A stretch of DNA of 64,000 nt from assembly GCF_002205645.1 (NCBI RefSeq), contig NZ_NIOF01000003.1, positions 310,001 through 374,000 on the forward strand. The letters run 5' to 3'. The notes beneath the pieces were generated by a model. That model searched no databases, was not told the DNA's origin, and saw nothing but the letters and a program-made list of their open reading frames with translations. The position numbers and the translations under genes are program-made. Positions 54,840 through 63,654 of the stretch are shown here, in pieces; position 1 is the stretch's first letter, and each line of letters starts with the position of its first letter. This DNA comes from Roseateles aquatilis (GTDB taxonomy: Bacteria > Pseudomonadota > Gammaproteobacteria > Burkholderiales > Burkholderiaceae_C).

Positions 54840-55191
54840 ACAACTCGGCGACTCGCAGACCAGCGCTGGCACGGGATTACCCTAGGCGCTTAACCCCATC
54901 TACGGCATCGAAAGCGAGGTCACCCCGCGCGAAGGCGCGGGATCCGGGCCTGGTCGCCGCGTTCTGCGAGCCTGGGGAGACGCTGCTGGGTTGGATCGCG
55001 ATGGGCACGCCCAAGGTGTCGGACAAGCCCGACAAACCCCGCGCGCCGAAGGCGGACGCCGCGCGGGCGCTGCAGTTCTGGGGCGAGTGAGCCCCGGGCG
55101 GCTCGCGACGGTGCCGCGAGGCCGCGGCCATGGCGCCGTGACGGCGCCGTGATCGCACCGCGCCGCGCCGCGCGAGACCACGTCGCCGTGA
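54840..55191. other. Island boundary region
   Basis: About 350 bases with no complete gene. The left part is short unassigned sequence; from about 54941 to 55090 it encodes the C-terminus of a nitroreductase-like protein. Composition becomes distinctly more GC-rich here and stays so to the end of the window. Confidence 0.6.
54941..55090 (+). pseudogene. 3' remnant of a nitroreductase-like gene
   Basis: About 49 codons remain: DPGLVAAFCEPGETLLGWIA, then MGTPKVSDKPDKP and a terminal ALQFWGE stop. The (L/P)GE..LGxIxxGTP pattern and the terminal acidic/aromatic tail are those of YdjA-type NAD(P)H nitroreductases. The N-terminal 130-140 residues, including the FMN site, are missing; the sequence to the left belongs to the island. 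The gene seems cut by insertion or deletion at the island edge. Confidence 0.6.
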
Positions 55192-55620
55192 TCAGCCGTG
55201 GATGTAGCTTTGCAACTGCGCGATGGTGAGCTGGTCGTCCGCGATGATGTCGTCCATCAGGTCGCGGATCGAGAGCATGCCCACCACGGTCGCCCCCTCG
55301 ACCACCGGCAGGTGCCGGATCTTGCGCTGGCTCATGAGGCTCATGCACTCGCGCATGTCGGTGCCGGGCTTGACCACCAGCACGTCGGGCGTCATGACCT
55401 CCTTGACCAGCGTGTGACGCGAGTCGCGGCCCTGCAGGGCGATCTTGCGGGTGTAGTCCCGCTCCGAGAAGATGCCCAGCAGGCGGTCGTCCTGCATCAC
55501 CATCAACGCGCCCACGTCGTGCTCGGCCAGCAGATGCAGGGCATCGAACACCGTCGCTTCCGGCGTGATGCGCCAGACGCTCGGCCCGCGGTTCTTCAGC
55601 AGCTCGGACACCGGTTTCAT
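55192..55620 (-). CDS. CBS-domain protein
   Basis: A 142-residue protein made of two CBS domains: VWRITPEATVFDALHLLAEH then VGALMVMQDDRLLGIFSERD, and VKEVMTPDVLVVKPGT then RHLPVVEGATVVGMLSIRDL. CBS pairs bind adenosine nucleotides and regulate partners. The ATG follows AGGAGGC. Stand-alone short CBS proteins of this type are common in betaproteobacteria. Confidence 0.92.
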   Translation of the reverse strand: MKPVSELLKNRGPSVWRITPEATVFDALHLLAEHDVGALMVMQDDRLLGIFSERDYTRKIALQGRDSRHTLVKEVMTPDVLVVKPGTDMRECMSLMSQRKIRHLPVVEGATVVGMLSIRDLMDDIIADDQLTIAQLQSYIHG

Positions 55621-55793
55621 GGGGCCTCCTGTTGGGGTTCGAACAACGCAATCGGGACGGTAACGACGCCCCGGACTGCGCAACCGGGGCAGGGGGCCAA
55701 GATAAGCGCCTTGGCGGCGCGGTGCAAGACCCGACCCCCGAAGGGACGAGACGGTCCGGCCTGCGTCAGCGTGTGTCCGCCTGGCCGGGCCGG

Positions 55794-56324
55794 TCAGGCG
55801 GGATGGGTCAGGTCGCGCAGATGCGTGGGGCCGGCGCGGCGTTCGATCTCGGCCAGCAGGTCGCGGCCCCAGCCCATCGCGAACAGCGCCTCGCCGACGA
55901 CGAACATCGGTCCGACCAGCAGCCCGATGAGATCGTCGACGAAGGCCGGCTTGCGGCCCTCGTAATAGTGGCCGACGAACTGGATCACCCAGCCGACCAG
56001 GAAGCTGCCCAGGCCCCAGCCCAGCCAGGCACCGGTGGAGCCGACCGCCAGCGGATGGGCCAGCGCCATCAGCACGGCGTTGACGATCGCGGTGGACAGG
56101 CCCAGCACGAGGTTGCCCCGCGTGAGATACCAGATCGTGGCGGCGCCCCAGGTCAGCCAGGCGGCCGTGACGGTCCACTCGCCGACGTGGAACTGCGCCC
56201 GCGCCAGCAGCACGCCGATCGCGAAGACGATCAACGGGATGCCGACGAAATGCGTCGCGATGTTGCGGCGGTCGCGGTGATAGGCGGCGTATTGCGCCAT
56301 CAGATCGGTCGCTTGGCGTGCCAT
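55794..56324 (-). CDS. Mpo1-like (DUF962) membrane protein
   Basis: A 176-residue membrane protein with about four to five helices. MAQYAAYHRDRRNIATHFVG is the conserved His-containing start of DUF962/Mpo1 proteins, followed by VGWVIQFVGHYYEGRKPAF near the middle-end. Yeast Mpo1 is an iron-dependent fatty-acid alpha-dioxygenase; bacterial members are uncharacterised. ATG 56324 follows GGAG. Confidence 0.87.
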   Translation of the reverse strand: MARQATDLMAQYAAYHRDRRNIATHFVGIPLIVFAIGVLLARAQFHVGEWTVTAAWLTWGAATIWYLTRGNLVLGLSTAIVNAVLMALAHPLAVGSTGAWLGWGLGSFLVGWVIQFVGHYYEGRKPAFVDDLIGLLVGPMFVVGEALFAMGWGRDLLAEIERRAGPTHLRDLTHPA

Positions 56325-56494
56325 GGCGGTCTCCGGAAAATGTCGTCGTTTATGTCGCAATGCTAGTGCGACCGGCTTCTTTGTGCCGGTCAAAATGCCA
56401 ATGTGACGACTCTTGGTTTACCCCTATGCGAGTGTTGACGTCGGCAAATGAGGCGCCTTCTGGTGGAGGCGCCGGGACGGGGCAGGGCCTTGGG

Positions 56495-57343
56495 ATGCCC
56501 TTGAGCCACGTCAGGATGGGGCGTCGGCGGCATGTGTCGGCGTTCGTGGCGATGGTTGCGTTGGTGGTCGCCGGGTGTGGAAGCGCGCCGACGGCGCAGG
56601 TGTCGTCCTCGCCGCCGTCGCGGCCATCGACGGCTGTGGCGCCCTCCGCGGAGGGCGGACCCGCCACGAGGCCCACCAGCGCGCCCGCTGCTTCAGGCGA
56701 AGCCGCATCATCGTCCGCCTGTCCTGCGTGGCTTGCCGCGCAGCAACGTGCCGAAGGCCGGCTGTATGCGATCGATCCGGTCGCGTCGCAGGTCCGCATC
56801 CACGTGTTCCGTGCCGGGCGCCTGGCGCGGCTGGGTCACAACCACGTGATGGGACCGGAGCGGATGCGCGGTCAGGTGTTCGTGCCGTCCGAGGGGCTCG
56901 CGGGAGCGGGTGTCGAACTGGACTTCCGCATCGCGGATCTGGTCATCGACAAGCCCGAATGGCGGACCGCGCTCGGGCCCGAATTCGCGAGCCAGCCGAG
57001 CGCCGCCGACATCGACGGCACGCGGACCAACCTCATGCGCGCGGTCGACGGCGAACGCTTCCCCGTGATCGCGATCCGCAGCCGCGCGGTGGCGGGGGCG
57101 TTCCCCTCGCTGGCGCTGCGGGTGGCGGTGTCCTGGCATGGGCAGGTCCGAGAGATGGACGTGCCAGTGCGGATGGAGCGCCCCTTGGGGGACCAGCCGC
57201 TGCGGGCCCAGGGGGCGCTCGTCCTGCGGCAGAGCGACTTCGGCATCGCGCCGTTCTCGGTCCTCGGCGGGCTGCTCGCGATTCAGGACGAGTTGACGGT
57301 CGACATTGACGTGGCGGGGCGGCCCGCCGTGGCTTGCGATTGA
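56495..57343 (+). CDS. YceI-like lipoprotein
   Basis: About 282 residues. The N-terminus is a lipoprotein signal with lipobox VVAGC (ALVVAGCGSAP), followed by a Ser/Pro/Ala-rich linker and a beta-barrel-like domain: GRLYAIDPVASQVRIHVFRA, RLARLGHNHVM and FGIAPFSVLGGLLAIQDEL. The pattern is that of YceI-like domains that bind isoprenoid or lipid ligands. The start is uncertain: ATG 56426, 56495 or 56516 could be used. Confidence 0.75.
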   Translation: MPLSHVRMGRRRHVSAFVAMVALVVAGCGSAPTAQVSSSPPSRPSTAVAPSAEGGPATRPTSAPAASGEAASSSACPAWLAAQQRAEGRLYAIDPVASQVRIHVFRAGRLARLGHNHVMGPERMRGQVFVPSEGLAGAGVELDFRIADLVIDKPEWRTALGPEFASQPSAADIDGTRTNLMRAVDGERFPVIAIRSRAVAGAFPSLALRVAVSWHGQVREMDVPVRMERPLGDQPLRAQGALVLRQSDFGIAPFSVLGGLLAIQDELTVDIDVAGRPAVACD

Positions 57344-57611
57344 TGCCGCTCGCCGACTGCGCGCCGACTGCGCGAGGTCGAGCGTCGAGGCTCTGGCACC
57401 AGGCCCTGACGGCGGTGCGCAAAGCACCGACTGCGCGACGCCGAGCGCGGGCGCTCCACGCAGCATTGGGGGCTCCCTCCGGGACCGCGCAAGCAGCATT
57501 CCGGCCTCAGCGGCAATCGAGCATGCGGGCCTTGGCTAGCGGGCCATGGTTGAGCGTGGGAGGGATGAGACGGGTGGCGTGGTCGACGCGGCACGAGGCG
57601 TGCCGGTGCGA

Positions 57612-58202
57612 TCAGGCCCGCAGGTCCAGGCTCATGAGGTCCTTGGCGCAGTAGCGCCCGTCGGCGAGCCGGATGGCGCGCGGCAGGTGTCCGTAGCGGG
57701 TGAAGCCGACACGTCGGTACAGCGCGATCGCCGCCTCGTTGCCGGCGGTGACGCTCAGCGTGAGCGTTTCCAGCAGCGGTTCGCGGCGCAGCAGCGCCAG
57801 CGCCTGCCGCAGCAGCCGGCCGCCAATGCCATGGCCCTGGTGGCCGTCGTCGACCATCATTCCGATCAGATGGGCGAGGTGGCGCACCTTCTGCCGGTTC
57901 TCGTGCTCGCAGGTGAGGACGCCCACCAGGGTGTCGTCGATCCAGGCGCCGAGCGTGAACAGCGACTTGCCGCCCGCCTGCGGATGCAGCCGCACGCGGT
58001 AGCTGGCGGCCTCGCGGGCACGTTCGGTGTCGGCGTCGGAGGTGAAGGCATGCTCGTGCCGCGCCAGCATCGTGTCGCGCAGCGCCTTGTAGGCGGGCAG
58101 GTCGTGCTCGGTCAGCAGACGCAGCTGGACCCCGGTCGCCGCCGGGCTTTCGCCCGCGGCCTCGTCGATCGACGGCTCAGACACGTGATTGAAGTCGTTC
58201 AA
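57612..58202 (-). CDS. GNAT-family N-acetyltransferase
   Basis: A 196-residue acetyltransferase from TTG 58202, which has AGGAG just before it. GNAT motifs: LIGMMVDDGHQGHGIGGRLL (acetyl-CoA loop) and VTAGNEAAIALYRRVGFTRY. Substrate unknown. It overlaps the mobA stop by 26 bases and so likely shares the moaA-mobA transcript. Confidence 0.88.
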   Translation of the reverse strand: MNDFNHVSEPSIDEAAGESPAATGVQLRLLTEHDLPAYKALRDTMLARHEHAFTSDADTERAREAASYRVRLHPQAGGKSLFTLGAWIDDTLVGVLTCEHENRQKVRHLAHLIGMMVDDGHQGHGIGGRLLRQALALLRREPLLETLTLSVTAGNEAAIALYRRVGFTRYGHLPRAIRLADGRYCAKDLMSLDLRA

Positions 58203-58944
58203 GCTCGCTCCTGTCGTTGATGTTGGCGAAGGCGTGATCGTCCTCCGGTCGGTCGAACGGCACCAGCGCCAGCGGCAAGGTCCGCAGCCAGGCTTCGACG
58301 CGGCGCTCGCCCTGCCGCAGCGCGGCGGCCAGCGTCTGGCGATGGCCAAGGTGGATCAGGCTGGCGAGCGGCTGGCTGCGCAGCGGCTCGCCGGGAGACT
58401 CACGTCCGAGCGCCATCGCGGCGGATCGGCCCGGGGGCAGGGCGGCGGCCAGTCGCTCGGCCAGGTCCGTCGGGAGCCAGGGGCTGTCGCCGCTGACGCA
58501 AAGCAGCCACGCGTCGCCGCCGGGATGGCTTGTCCACCCATCGGTCCCCGCAACCGTGCCGGGATGCCACTGCGGGACGGCATCCGTGGGGCGGCCCGAT
58601 CCGCCGAGGGCATCGGCGGTGGACCCCGCGCCGGTGCTTCCGAGGCCGTCCGGGGTCAGCGGTTCGGCCAATGCGGTCATGCCCGCCAGCATGCCAGCCA
58701 GCGGTCCCGGAAAGTCCGGCAACGTGTCGGTCAGCACCGGCACGCCGAAGCGGCGGTACTCGTCGAGATGTCGGTTCGCGCTGATCAGCACGCGACCGCC
58801 GGTCTGCGGGGCGATGCGGTCCAGCACGTGCCGCGCCAGCGGGCGCCCCTGGAAGGCCTGCAGCGGCTTGTCGACGCCGCCCATGCGGGTGGCGCGGCCG
58901 CCGCAGAGGATCAGCGCGGTCGTCGAGTCGAGCACGGCGCGCAT
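58177..58944 (-). CDS. mobA: Molybdenum cofactor guanylyltransferase MobA
   Basis: A 255-residue nucleotidyltransferase adding GMP to molybdopterin. N-terminal LILCGGRATRMGGVDKPLQA is the GTP-binding loop, then DTLPDFPGPLAGMLAG and CVSGDSPWLP with the metal Asp. A Gly/Thr-rich insert around residues 100-145 is longer than usual. It lies eight bases after moaA. Confidence 0.92.
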   Translation of the reverse strand: MRAVLDSTTALILCGGRATRMGGVDKPLQAFQGRPLARHVLDRIAPQTGGRVLISANRHLDEYRRFGVPVLTDTLPDFPGPLAGMLAGMTALAEPLTPDGLGSTGAGSTADALGGSGRPTDAVPQWHPGTVAGTDGWTSHPGGDAWLLCVSGDSPWLPTDLAERLAAALPPGRSAAMALGRESPGEPLRSQPLASLIHLGHRQTLAAALRQGERRVEAWLRTLPLALVPFDRPEDDHAFANINDRSELERLQSRV

Positions 58945-58952
58945 GGGGCGCC

Positions 58953-60086
58953 TCAACCGCCGATGTAATGCATCTCGACGCGGCGCGCGCCACCGGCCTC
59001 GGACGGCGGCAAGCTGGCGCGGAGCTCCGAGTAGCGGTCGTCGCGTCGCGCCCAGAGGGCGCCGAGCGCGGCGGCGATCTCGTCGTCGGTGCGGGGACCT
59101 TGCCGCGCGTCGCCGCGCAGCAGCGCGCGCAGGTCGTGGCCGTCGCCGGCGAACAGGCAGGTGTAGAGGCGGCCCTCGGTTGAGAGCCGCGCGCGGTTGC
59201 AGTCGCCGCAGAAGGCCTGCGTGACGCTGGAGATCAGGCCGATCTCGCCGCTGCCGTCGGCGTAGGCCCAGCGGGTGGCGGTCTCGCCCTCGACGGTCGG
59301 GGCCAGCGGCACCAGGTCGGCGTCCTCGCGCAACCGGGCCAGTACCTGCGCGGACGGCATCACCTCGTCCATGCGCCAGCCGTTGCTCATGCCGACGTCC
59401 ATGTACTCGATGAAGCGCAGCACCACGCCGGTCCCGCGGAAGTGACGCGCCATGGGCACGATCTGGTCGTCGTTGGTGCCGCGTTTGACGACCATGTTGA
59501 CCTTGATCGGCGCGAGTCCGACGGCCTGCGCGACGTCGATGCCGCGCAGCACGTCGGCGACCGGGAAGTCGACGTCGTTCATGCGCCGGAAGATGGCGTC
59601 GTCCAGCGCATCCAGGCTGACGGTGACACGATTCAGGCCGGCGTCCTTCAACGCCCGCGCCTTGCGGGCGAGCAGCGAGCCGTTGGTCGTCAGCGTCAGG
59701 TCCAGCGGAGCGCCCTCGGGCGTGCGCAGCGCGGCGAGCTGCGCGATCAGCGCCTCCAGGTTGCGGCGCAGCAGCGGCTCGCCGCCGGTCAATCGCAGCT
59801 TCTGCACACCCAGTCCGGCGAAGACGCCGGCGAGCCGGGCGATCTCCTCGAAGCTGAGCAGCTCGCGGTGAGGCAGGAAGGCGTAGTCCTTGTCGAACAC
59901 GTCCTTGGGCATGCAGTAGCTGCAGCGGAAGTTGCAGCGGTCCGTCACCGAGATCCGCAGATCGCGCAGCGGCCGGCCGCGCGCATCGAGCCACGGCCCC
60001 GGATGGGACGGCGGCAACGGATGCGGCACGGTCAGCGCCCGCCCCGCCTGGCGCAGGTCGAGCAGTGGGATCACTCCGGCGGTCAT
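58953..60086 (-). CDS. moaA: GTP 3',8-cyclase MoaA (radical SAM)
   Basis: A 377-residue radical SAM enzyme, first step of molybdopterin synthesis. The SAM cluster is CNFRCSYC (Cys 51, 55, 58); the second cluster is [18 protein letters not shown] near the C-terminus. [13 protein letters not shown] and the C-terminal Gly-Gly (HYIGG) are present. ATG 60086 is chosen; the frame is open further upstream but not protein-like. Confidence 0.95.
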   Translation of the reverse strand: MTAGVIPLLDLRQAGRALTVPHPLPPSHPGPWLDARGRPLRDLRISVTDRCNFRCSYCMPKDVFDKDYAFLPHRELLSFEEIARLAGVFAGLGVQKLRLTGGEPLLRRNLEALIAQLAALRTPEGAPLDLTLTTNGSLLARKARALKDAGLNRVTVSLDALDDAIFRRMNDVDFPVADVLRGIDVAQAVGLAPIKVNMVVKRGTNDDQIVPMARHFRGTGVVLRFIEYMDVGMSNGWRMDEVMPSAQVLARLREDADLVPLAPTVEGETATRWAYADGSGEIGLISSVTQAFCGDCNRARLSTEGRLYTCLFAGDGHDLRALLRGDARQGPRTDDEIAAALGALWARRDDRYSELRASLPPSEAGGARRVEMHYIGG

Positions 60087-60112
60087 AAGCGGTGATTGTG
60101 CCGCTGGTACGT

Positions 60113-60273
60113 CATCGATGCCGCTATGAGCAAGGAGACTTCGCGGGACTTCTCGGCGTTTCCAGGCGCATGCTTCAAGCGTGGAGCAGGGGCGTCGCGA
60201 GCCCACGGGCGCCGCACGGGCGCTGCTGCGTGTCGCCATCGCTCACCCGGAGGTCCTGCGGGCGCTTCGCTGA
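60113..60273 (+). pseudogene. Degenerate HTH antitoxin-type remnant
   Basis: The sequence reads [20 protein letters not shown] then SRG in one frame, and from about 60194 continues as [20 protein letters not shown] then VLRALR with a stop at 60271 in the frame one base back. Together they match the HTH core of HigA/NadS-type antitoxins (FAxLLGVSxRTLQxWExGRRxPxGxARALL). A one-base deletion and the missing N-terminus mark it as a relic. No toxin gene is adjacent. Confidence 0.6.
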
Positions 60274-60347
60274 GGGATCCCATGCCCATCGCCACCCTGT
60301 AGGACTTGTCACTTGCGGTGCCGGCTCGGGGAGGGTCGAATCGCGAC

Positions 60348-61310
60348 ATGAGCTTGACCCCCACGACCGTCGTCCATGCGGACCTGGCCAGCTTCGTCTC
60401 CTTCGGCGAAGCCTTGACCGACATGATCCGCATCGGGCCGGAGGAGTGGCGCAGCCGCAGCGGGGGCTCGCCGTGGAACGTGGCGGTGGCGATGTCGCGG
60501 CTGGGCCAGTTGAGCGCCTTCGCCGGCGGCGTCAGCAAGGACCCGTTCGGGCAGGCGATCTGGCAGGCCAGCGCCGACGCCAGCCTGGACCTGCGCTTCA
60601 TCCAGCAGTTCGCCAAGTCCCCGCTGGTCGCCTACGTCCACCAGGTCGATCCGCCCGAATACGCCTTCGTCGGCGACGACAGCGCCGACCTGCATTTCCG
60701 CCCGCACGCGCTGCCCGCCGGCTGGCGCCGCGCGCTGCGATGGGCGCATTTCGGATCGATCAGCCTGACCCGCGAGCCGCTGGCCGCCCGGCTGGTCGCG
60801 CTGGCCGAGTCGCTGAAGGACGAGGGCGTCAAGATCAGCTACGACCCGAACTACCGCATCACGATGGACTCCCGCTACGACCGCACGCTGGAGCGGATGT
60901 GCCGCATGGCGGACGTCATCAAGGTGTCCGACGAGGACCTGCGCGGGCTGTTCCGCAGCCGCGACCATCACCTCGGCCTGGCCCAGATCGCCGCCTGGAA
61001 TCCCCGCGCGATCGTGATGCTGACGCTCGGCGAGCGCGGCGCCCAGCTGTTCCACCCCAAGGCCGATCTCAGCGCCAGCCCGCCGCCGCTGGAGACCCTC
61101 GGCGACACCGTCGGCGCCGGCGACGCGGCCATGGCGGGATTGCTCTACAGCCTGATCAACGGCCCCCACGCCGATGCCGAGGAACACCTGCGCTGGGCCG
61201 TCGCGGCCGGCGCGGCGGCATGTTCCGGCGCGGGCGTGAACGGGCTGAGCGCGGGCTTCGTGACCTCCCTCATCGACCGTGTGCAGGTCAAGCGCGCCGA
61301 GCTCGCCTGA
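60348..61310 (+). CDS. PfkB-family carbohydrate kinase
   Basis: A 320-residue ribokinase-like sugar kinase. N-terminal SFGEALTDMI and GGSPWNVAVAMSRLGQ (substrate loop), C-terminal ETLGDTVGAGDAAMAGLLYS with the catalytic Asp in DTVGAGD. Fructokinase-like. GGGGAGGG lies upstream but about 13 bases away. It is convergent with paaY. Confidence 0.9.
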   Translation: MSLTPTTVVHADLASFVSFGEALTDMIRIGPEEWRSRSGGSPWNVAVAMSRLGQLSAFAGGVSKDPFGQAIWQASADASLDLRFIQQFAKSPLVAYVHQVDPPEYAFVGDDSADLHFRPHALPAGWRRALRWAHFGSISLTREPLAARLVALAESLKDEGVKISYDPNYRITMDSRYDRTLERMCRMADVIKVSDEDLRGLFRSRDHHLGLAQIAAWNPRAIVMLTLGERGAQLFHPKADLSASPPPLETLGDTVGAGDAAMAGLLYSLINGPHADAEEHLRWAVAAGAAACSGAGVNGLSAGFVTSLIDRVQVKRAELA

Positions 61311-61420
61311 AGCAGCGGTCCCGGCTCATTCAGGCGCGACGTCGAGGCTGCCCTGGCGGCATGACGGCTTCCGGTGCCTCGGCGCCAATCCTGCGCCATG
61401 CATCCCGCGCCATGCCGGCC

Positions 61421-62023
61421 TCACTCCCGCTTCGTCGCCACCAGCGTCTTCGGCCCACCGACCTTCAACCGCGGCCGGTCGGGCTCCTCCCGCGGCAGCG
61501 GCTGCACTTCCACCAGGCTCGCGTGGCAGCGCCGGGCCAGGTCCTGGTAGGTCTCGGTCCCTTCGCGCTTCCAGCGGATCTCGTCCTCGGTCAGCGGCCG
61601 CAGGACCTTGGCGGGCAGGCCGGCGATCAGCGATTTCTCCGGCAGCTTGAGCCCCGCCCGCACGAACGCGCAGGCGGCGACGATGCTGTACGCGCCGACC
61701 TCCGCCTCGTCCATCACGACCGCGTTCATGCCCACCAGCGCGTCATGCCGCACCACGCAGCCGTGCAGCACCGCGCCGTGGCCGATGTGGCCGTTGGGCT
61801 CGACCACCGTGTCCGAATCCGGAAAGCCGTGGATCACGCAGGTGTCCTGCACGTTCGCGCCGTCCATCACCCGGATGCGTCCGAAGTCGCCGCGCAGCGA
61901 AGCGCACGGGCCGATGTAGCAGCCGGGTCCGACGATCACGTCCCCGATCAGCACCGCCGTCGGGTGCACGTGGGCGCTGGGATGGACGACCGGCGACAGG
62001 CCGTCGATGGCGTAGCAGGGCAT
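61421..62023 (-). CDS. paaY: PaaY-type hexapeptide-repeat protein
   Basis: A 200-residue left-handed beta-helix protein with hexapeptide repeats ([20 protein letters not shown]) and metal-binding histidines ([16 protein letters not shown]). It matches PaaY of the phenylacetate pathway, a gamma-carbonic-anhydrase-like thioesterase. It is divergent from paaG across a PaaR-type palindrome. Confidence 0.88.
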   Translation of the reverse strand: MPCYAIDGLSPVVHPSAHVHPTAVLIGDVIVGPGCYIGPCASLRGDFGRIRVMDGANVQDTCVIHGFPDSDTVVEPNGHIGHGAVLHGCVVRHDALVGMNAVVMDEAEVGAYSIVAACAFVRAGLKLPEKSLIAGLPAKVLRPLTEDEIRWKREGTETYQDLARRCHASLVEVQPLPREEPDRPRLKVGGPKTLVATKRE

Positions 62024-62139
62024 GGAAGTCTCCGCGTTCGGCGACCAGCCACGGAGGCTGAAATCGCCGCAATCCTCTGAATTTAGGTGGTAACCCTAGG
62101 TTTCCGACCTTGTTTTGTAGTCGGAGGACTCGTAGTATC

Positions 62140-62155
62140 TACCGACCGGTCGGTA
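62140..62155 (+). promoter_or_regulatory. PaaR (TetR-type) operator
   Basis: TACCGACCGGTCGGTA, a perfect 16-base palindrome of the TetR ACCGACCGGTCGGT class associated with PaaR in betaproteobacteria. It sits 79 bases upstream of paaG and 117 upstream of paaY, able to control both. Confidence 0.85.
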
Positions 62156-62218
62156 AATAGAAGCCGATCAACAAAAGCTGCAAAAGCTGAATCCACCTCG
62201 ATCGAGGAGACAAGCCGA

Positions 62219-63088
62219 ATGAGCACCACCCCCACGTCCCCGGCCGCCACTGGCGGTATCGACGACCACCCGCTGCTGATCAGCACCGAGGGCGCGGTCC
62301 GCGTCCTGACGCTGAACCGGCCGCAGGCGCTGAACGCCTTCACCACCGGGCTGCTGGGCCAGCTCCGCGCGGCGCTGGACGAGGCCGCGTCGGACGCGGG
62401 CGTGCGGGCGGTGCTCATCACCGGCGCCGGCCGCGCGTTCTGCGCCGGCCAGGACCTGTCGGACCCCCACATCAAGCCCGAGTTCGACGAGCACTCCGGC
62501 GCGGTCGACCCGCACCGCAAGCCCAAGGCCAAGGACATCGGCAACCTGCTGGACCATTACTACATCCCGCTCGCGCTGCGCCTGCGCAGCATGCCGGTCC
62601 CCACCGTCTGCGCCGTCAACGGCGTGGCCGCCGGCGCCGGCGCCAACTTCGCGCTGGGCTGCGACCTGGTGCTGGCGGGCCAATCGGCCTCCTTCATCCA
62701 GGCGTTCTCCAAGATCGGGCTGGTGCCGGACTGCGGCGGCACCTGGTTGCTGACCCGCCTGGTCGGCCGCGCCCGGGCGATGCAACTCGCGCTGCTGGGC
62801 GACAAGCTGCCGGCCGAGCAGGCGCAGGCCTGGGGCCTGATCGCCCGCTGCGTCGCCGACGCCGATCTGCAATCCGAGGCCATGGCCACCGCGCAGAAGC
62901 TGTCCCGGATGCCGACCCGGGCGTTGGTGCAGACGCGTGAGGCGCTGGACGCGTCCATGGCGCTGGAGTTCGAGGACGCGCTCAAGCTGGAAGCCCGCCT
63001 GCAGAGCCAGCTCGGCTACGCCCACGATTACCTGGAGGGCGCCGCGGCCTTCCTGACCAAGCGCCAACCGGCGTTCAAGGACCGTTGA
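62219..63088 (+). CDS. paaG: 1,2-epoxyphenylacetyl-CoA isomerase PaaG
   Basis: A 289-residue crotonase-fold isomerase. RVLTLNRPQALNAF start; oxyanion-hole blocks AGRAFCAGQDLSD and AAGAGANFALGCDLVLAG, then FSKIGLVPDCGGTWLLTRLV. It converts the ring-epoxide CoA ester to an oxepin in phenylacetate breakdown. ATG 62219 follows GAGGAG; an upstream extension crosses the operator and is rejected. Confidence 0.93.
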   Translation: MSTTPTSPAATGGIDDHPLLISTEGAVRVLTLNRPQALNAFTTGLLGQLRAALDEAASDAGVRAVLITGAGRAFCAGQDLSDPHIKPEFDEHSGAVDPHRKPKAKDIGNLLDHYYIPLALRLRSMPVPTVCAVNGVAAGAGANFALGCDLVLAGQSASFIQAFSKIGLVPDCGGTWLLTRLVGRARAMQLALLGDKLPAEQAQAWGLIARCVADADLQSEAMATAQKLSRMPTRALVQTREALDASMALEFEDALKLEARLQSQLGYAHDYLEGAAAFLTKRQPAFKDR

Positions 63089-63606
63089 TGAGCGCGTCCC
63101 ACGAGCCCATCGAGCGCGCGGGGCACGCGCATCGCGACCCGGCGGCGCAACGCGTCGCCGAGGCCGTCCGCGACACCATGTTCGCCAACGACCGGGCCTC
63201 CAAGGGCCTGGGCATGACCATCGTCGACATCGGCCCGGGCACCGCGACGCTGTCGATGACGGTGCGCGAGGACATGCTCAACGGCTTCGACATCTGCCAT
63301 GGCGGTTTCGTGACGACGCTGGCCGACTCCTGCTTCGCCTTCGCCTGCAACTCGTACAACGAGATGACGGTGGCCTCGGGCTTCGCGATCGACATCGTCG
63401 CGCCGTCCCGGCTGGGCGACGTGCTGACGGCGCATGCCGACGAGGTCTCGCAGGCGGGCCGCACGGGCGTCTACGACATCACCATCACCAACCAGCGCGA
63501 CCAACTGATCGCAGTCTTCCGCGGCCGGTCCTACCGCCTCAAGGGCAAGCCCGTGGCGACGGGCCTGGATGATCCGCTCGCGGACCATTCCTCGGCCCGG
63601 GCCTGA
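63088..63606 (+). CDS. paaI: Hydroxyphenylacetyl-CoA thioesterase PaaI
   Basis: A 172-residue hot-dog-fold thioesterase. The conserved HGG region NGFDICHGGFVTTLADSCFA holds the active-site Asn/Asp-His set, and SGFAIDIVAPSRLGDVL follows. It releases CoA from dead-end ring-hydroxylated intermediates. ATG 63088 overlaps the paaG stop by one base; a TTG one codon earlier is also possible. Confidence 0.92.
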   Translation: MSASHEPIERAGHAHRDPAAQRVAEAVRDTMFANDRASKGLGMTIVDIGPGTATLSMTVREDMLNGFDICHGGFVTTLADSCFAFACNSYNEMTVASGFAIDIVAPSRLGDVLTAHADEVSQAGRTGVYDITITNQRDQLIAVFRGRSYRLKGKPVATGLDDPLADHSSARA

Positions 63607-63654
63607 ACCCCGCCGCCCGCCCAGCGCCCGCCAGGAAGACAAGGAGACCCGCCC

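Noticed and set aside
58177-59994. A 605-residue minus-strand frame running from within moaA through mobA
   Set aside because: Only its last 255 residues are MobA. The rest is an Arg/Ala-rich shadow of moaA in another frame.
60092-62080. A 662-residue plus-strand frame
   Set aside because: It is Arg/Pro/Ala-rich, lies opposite paaY and in another frame of the PfkB kinase gene, and shows no domain. Only a short piece near 60120 belongs to the HTH relic.
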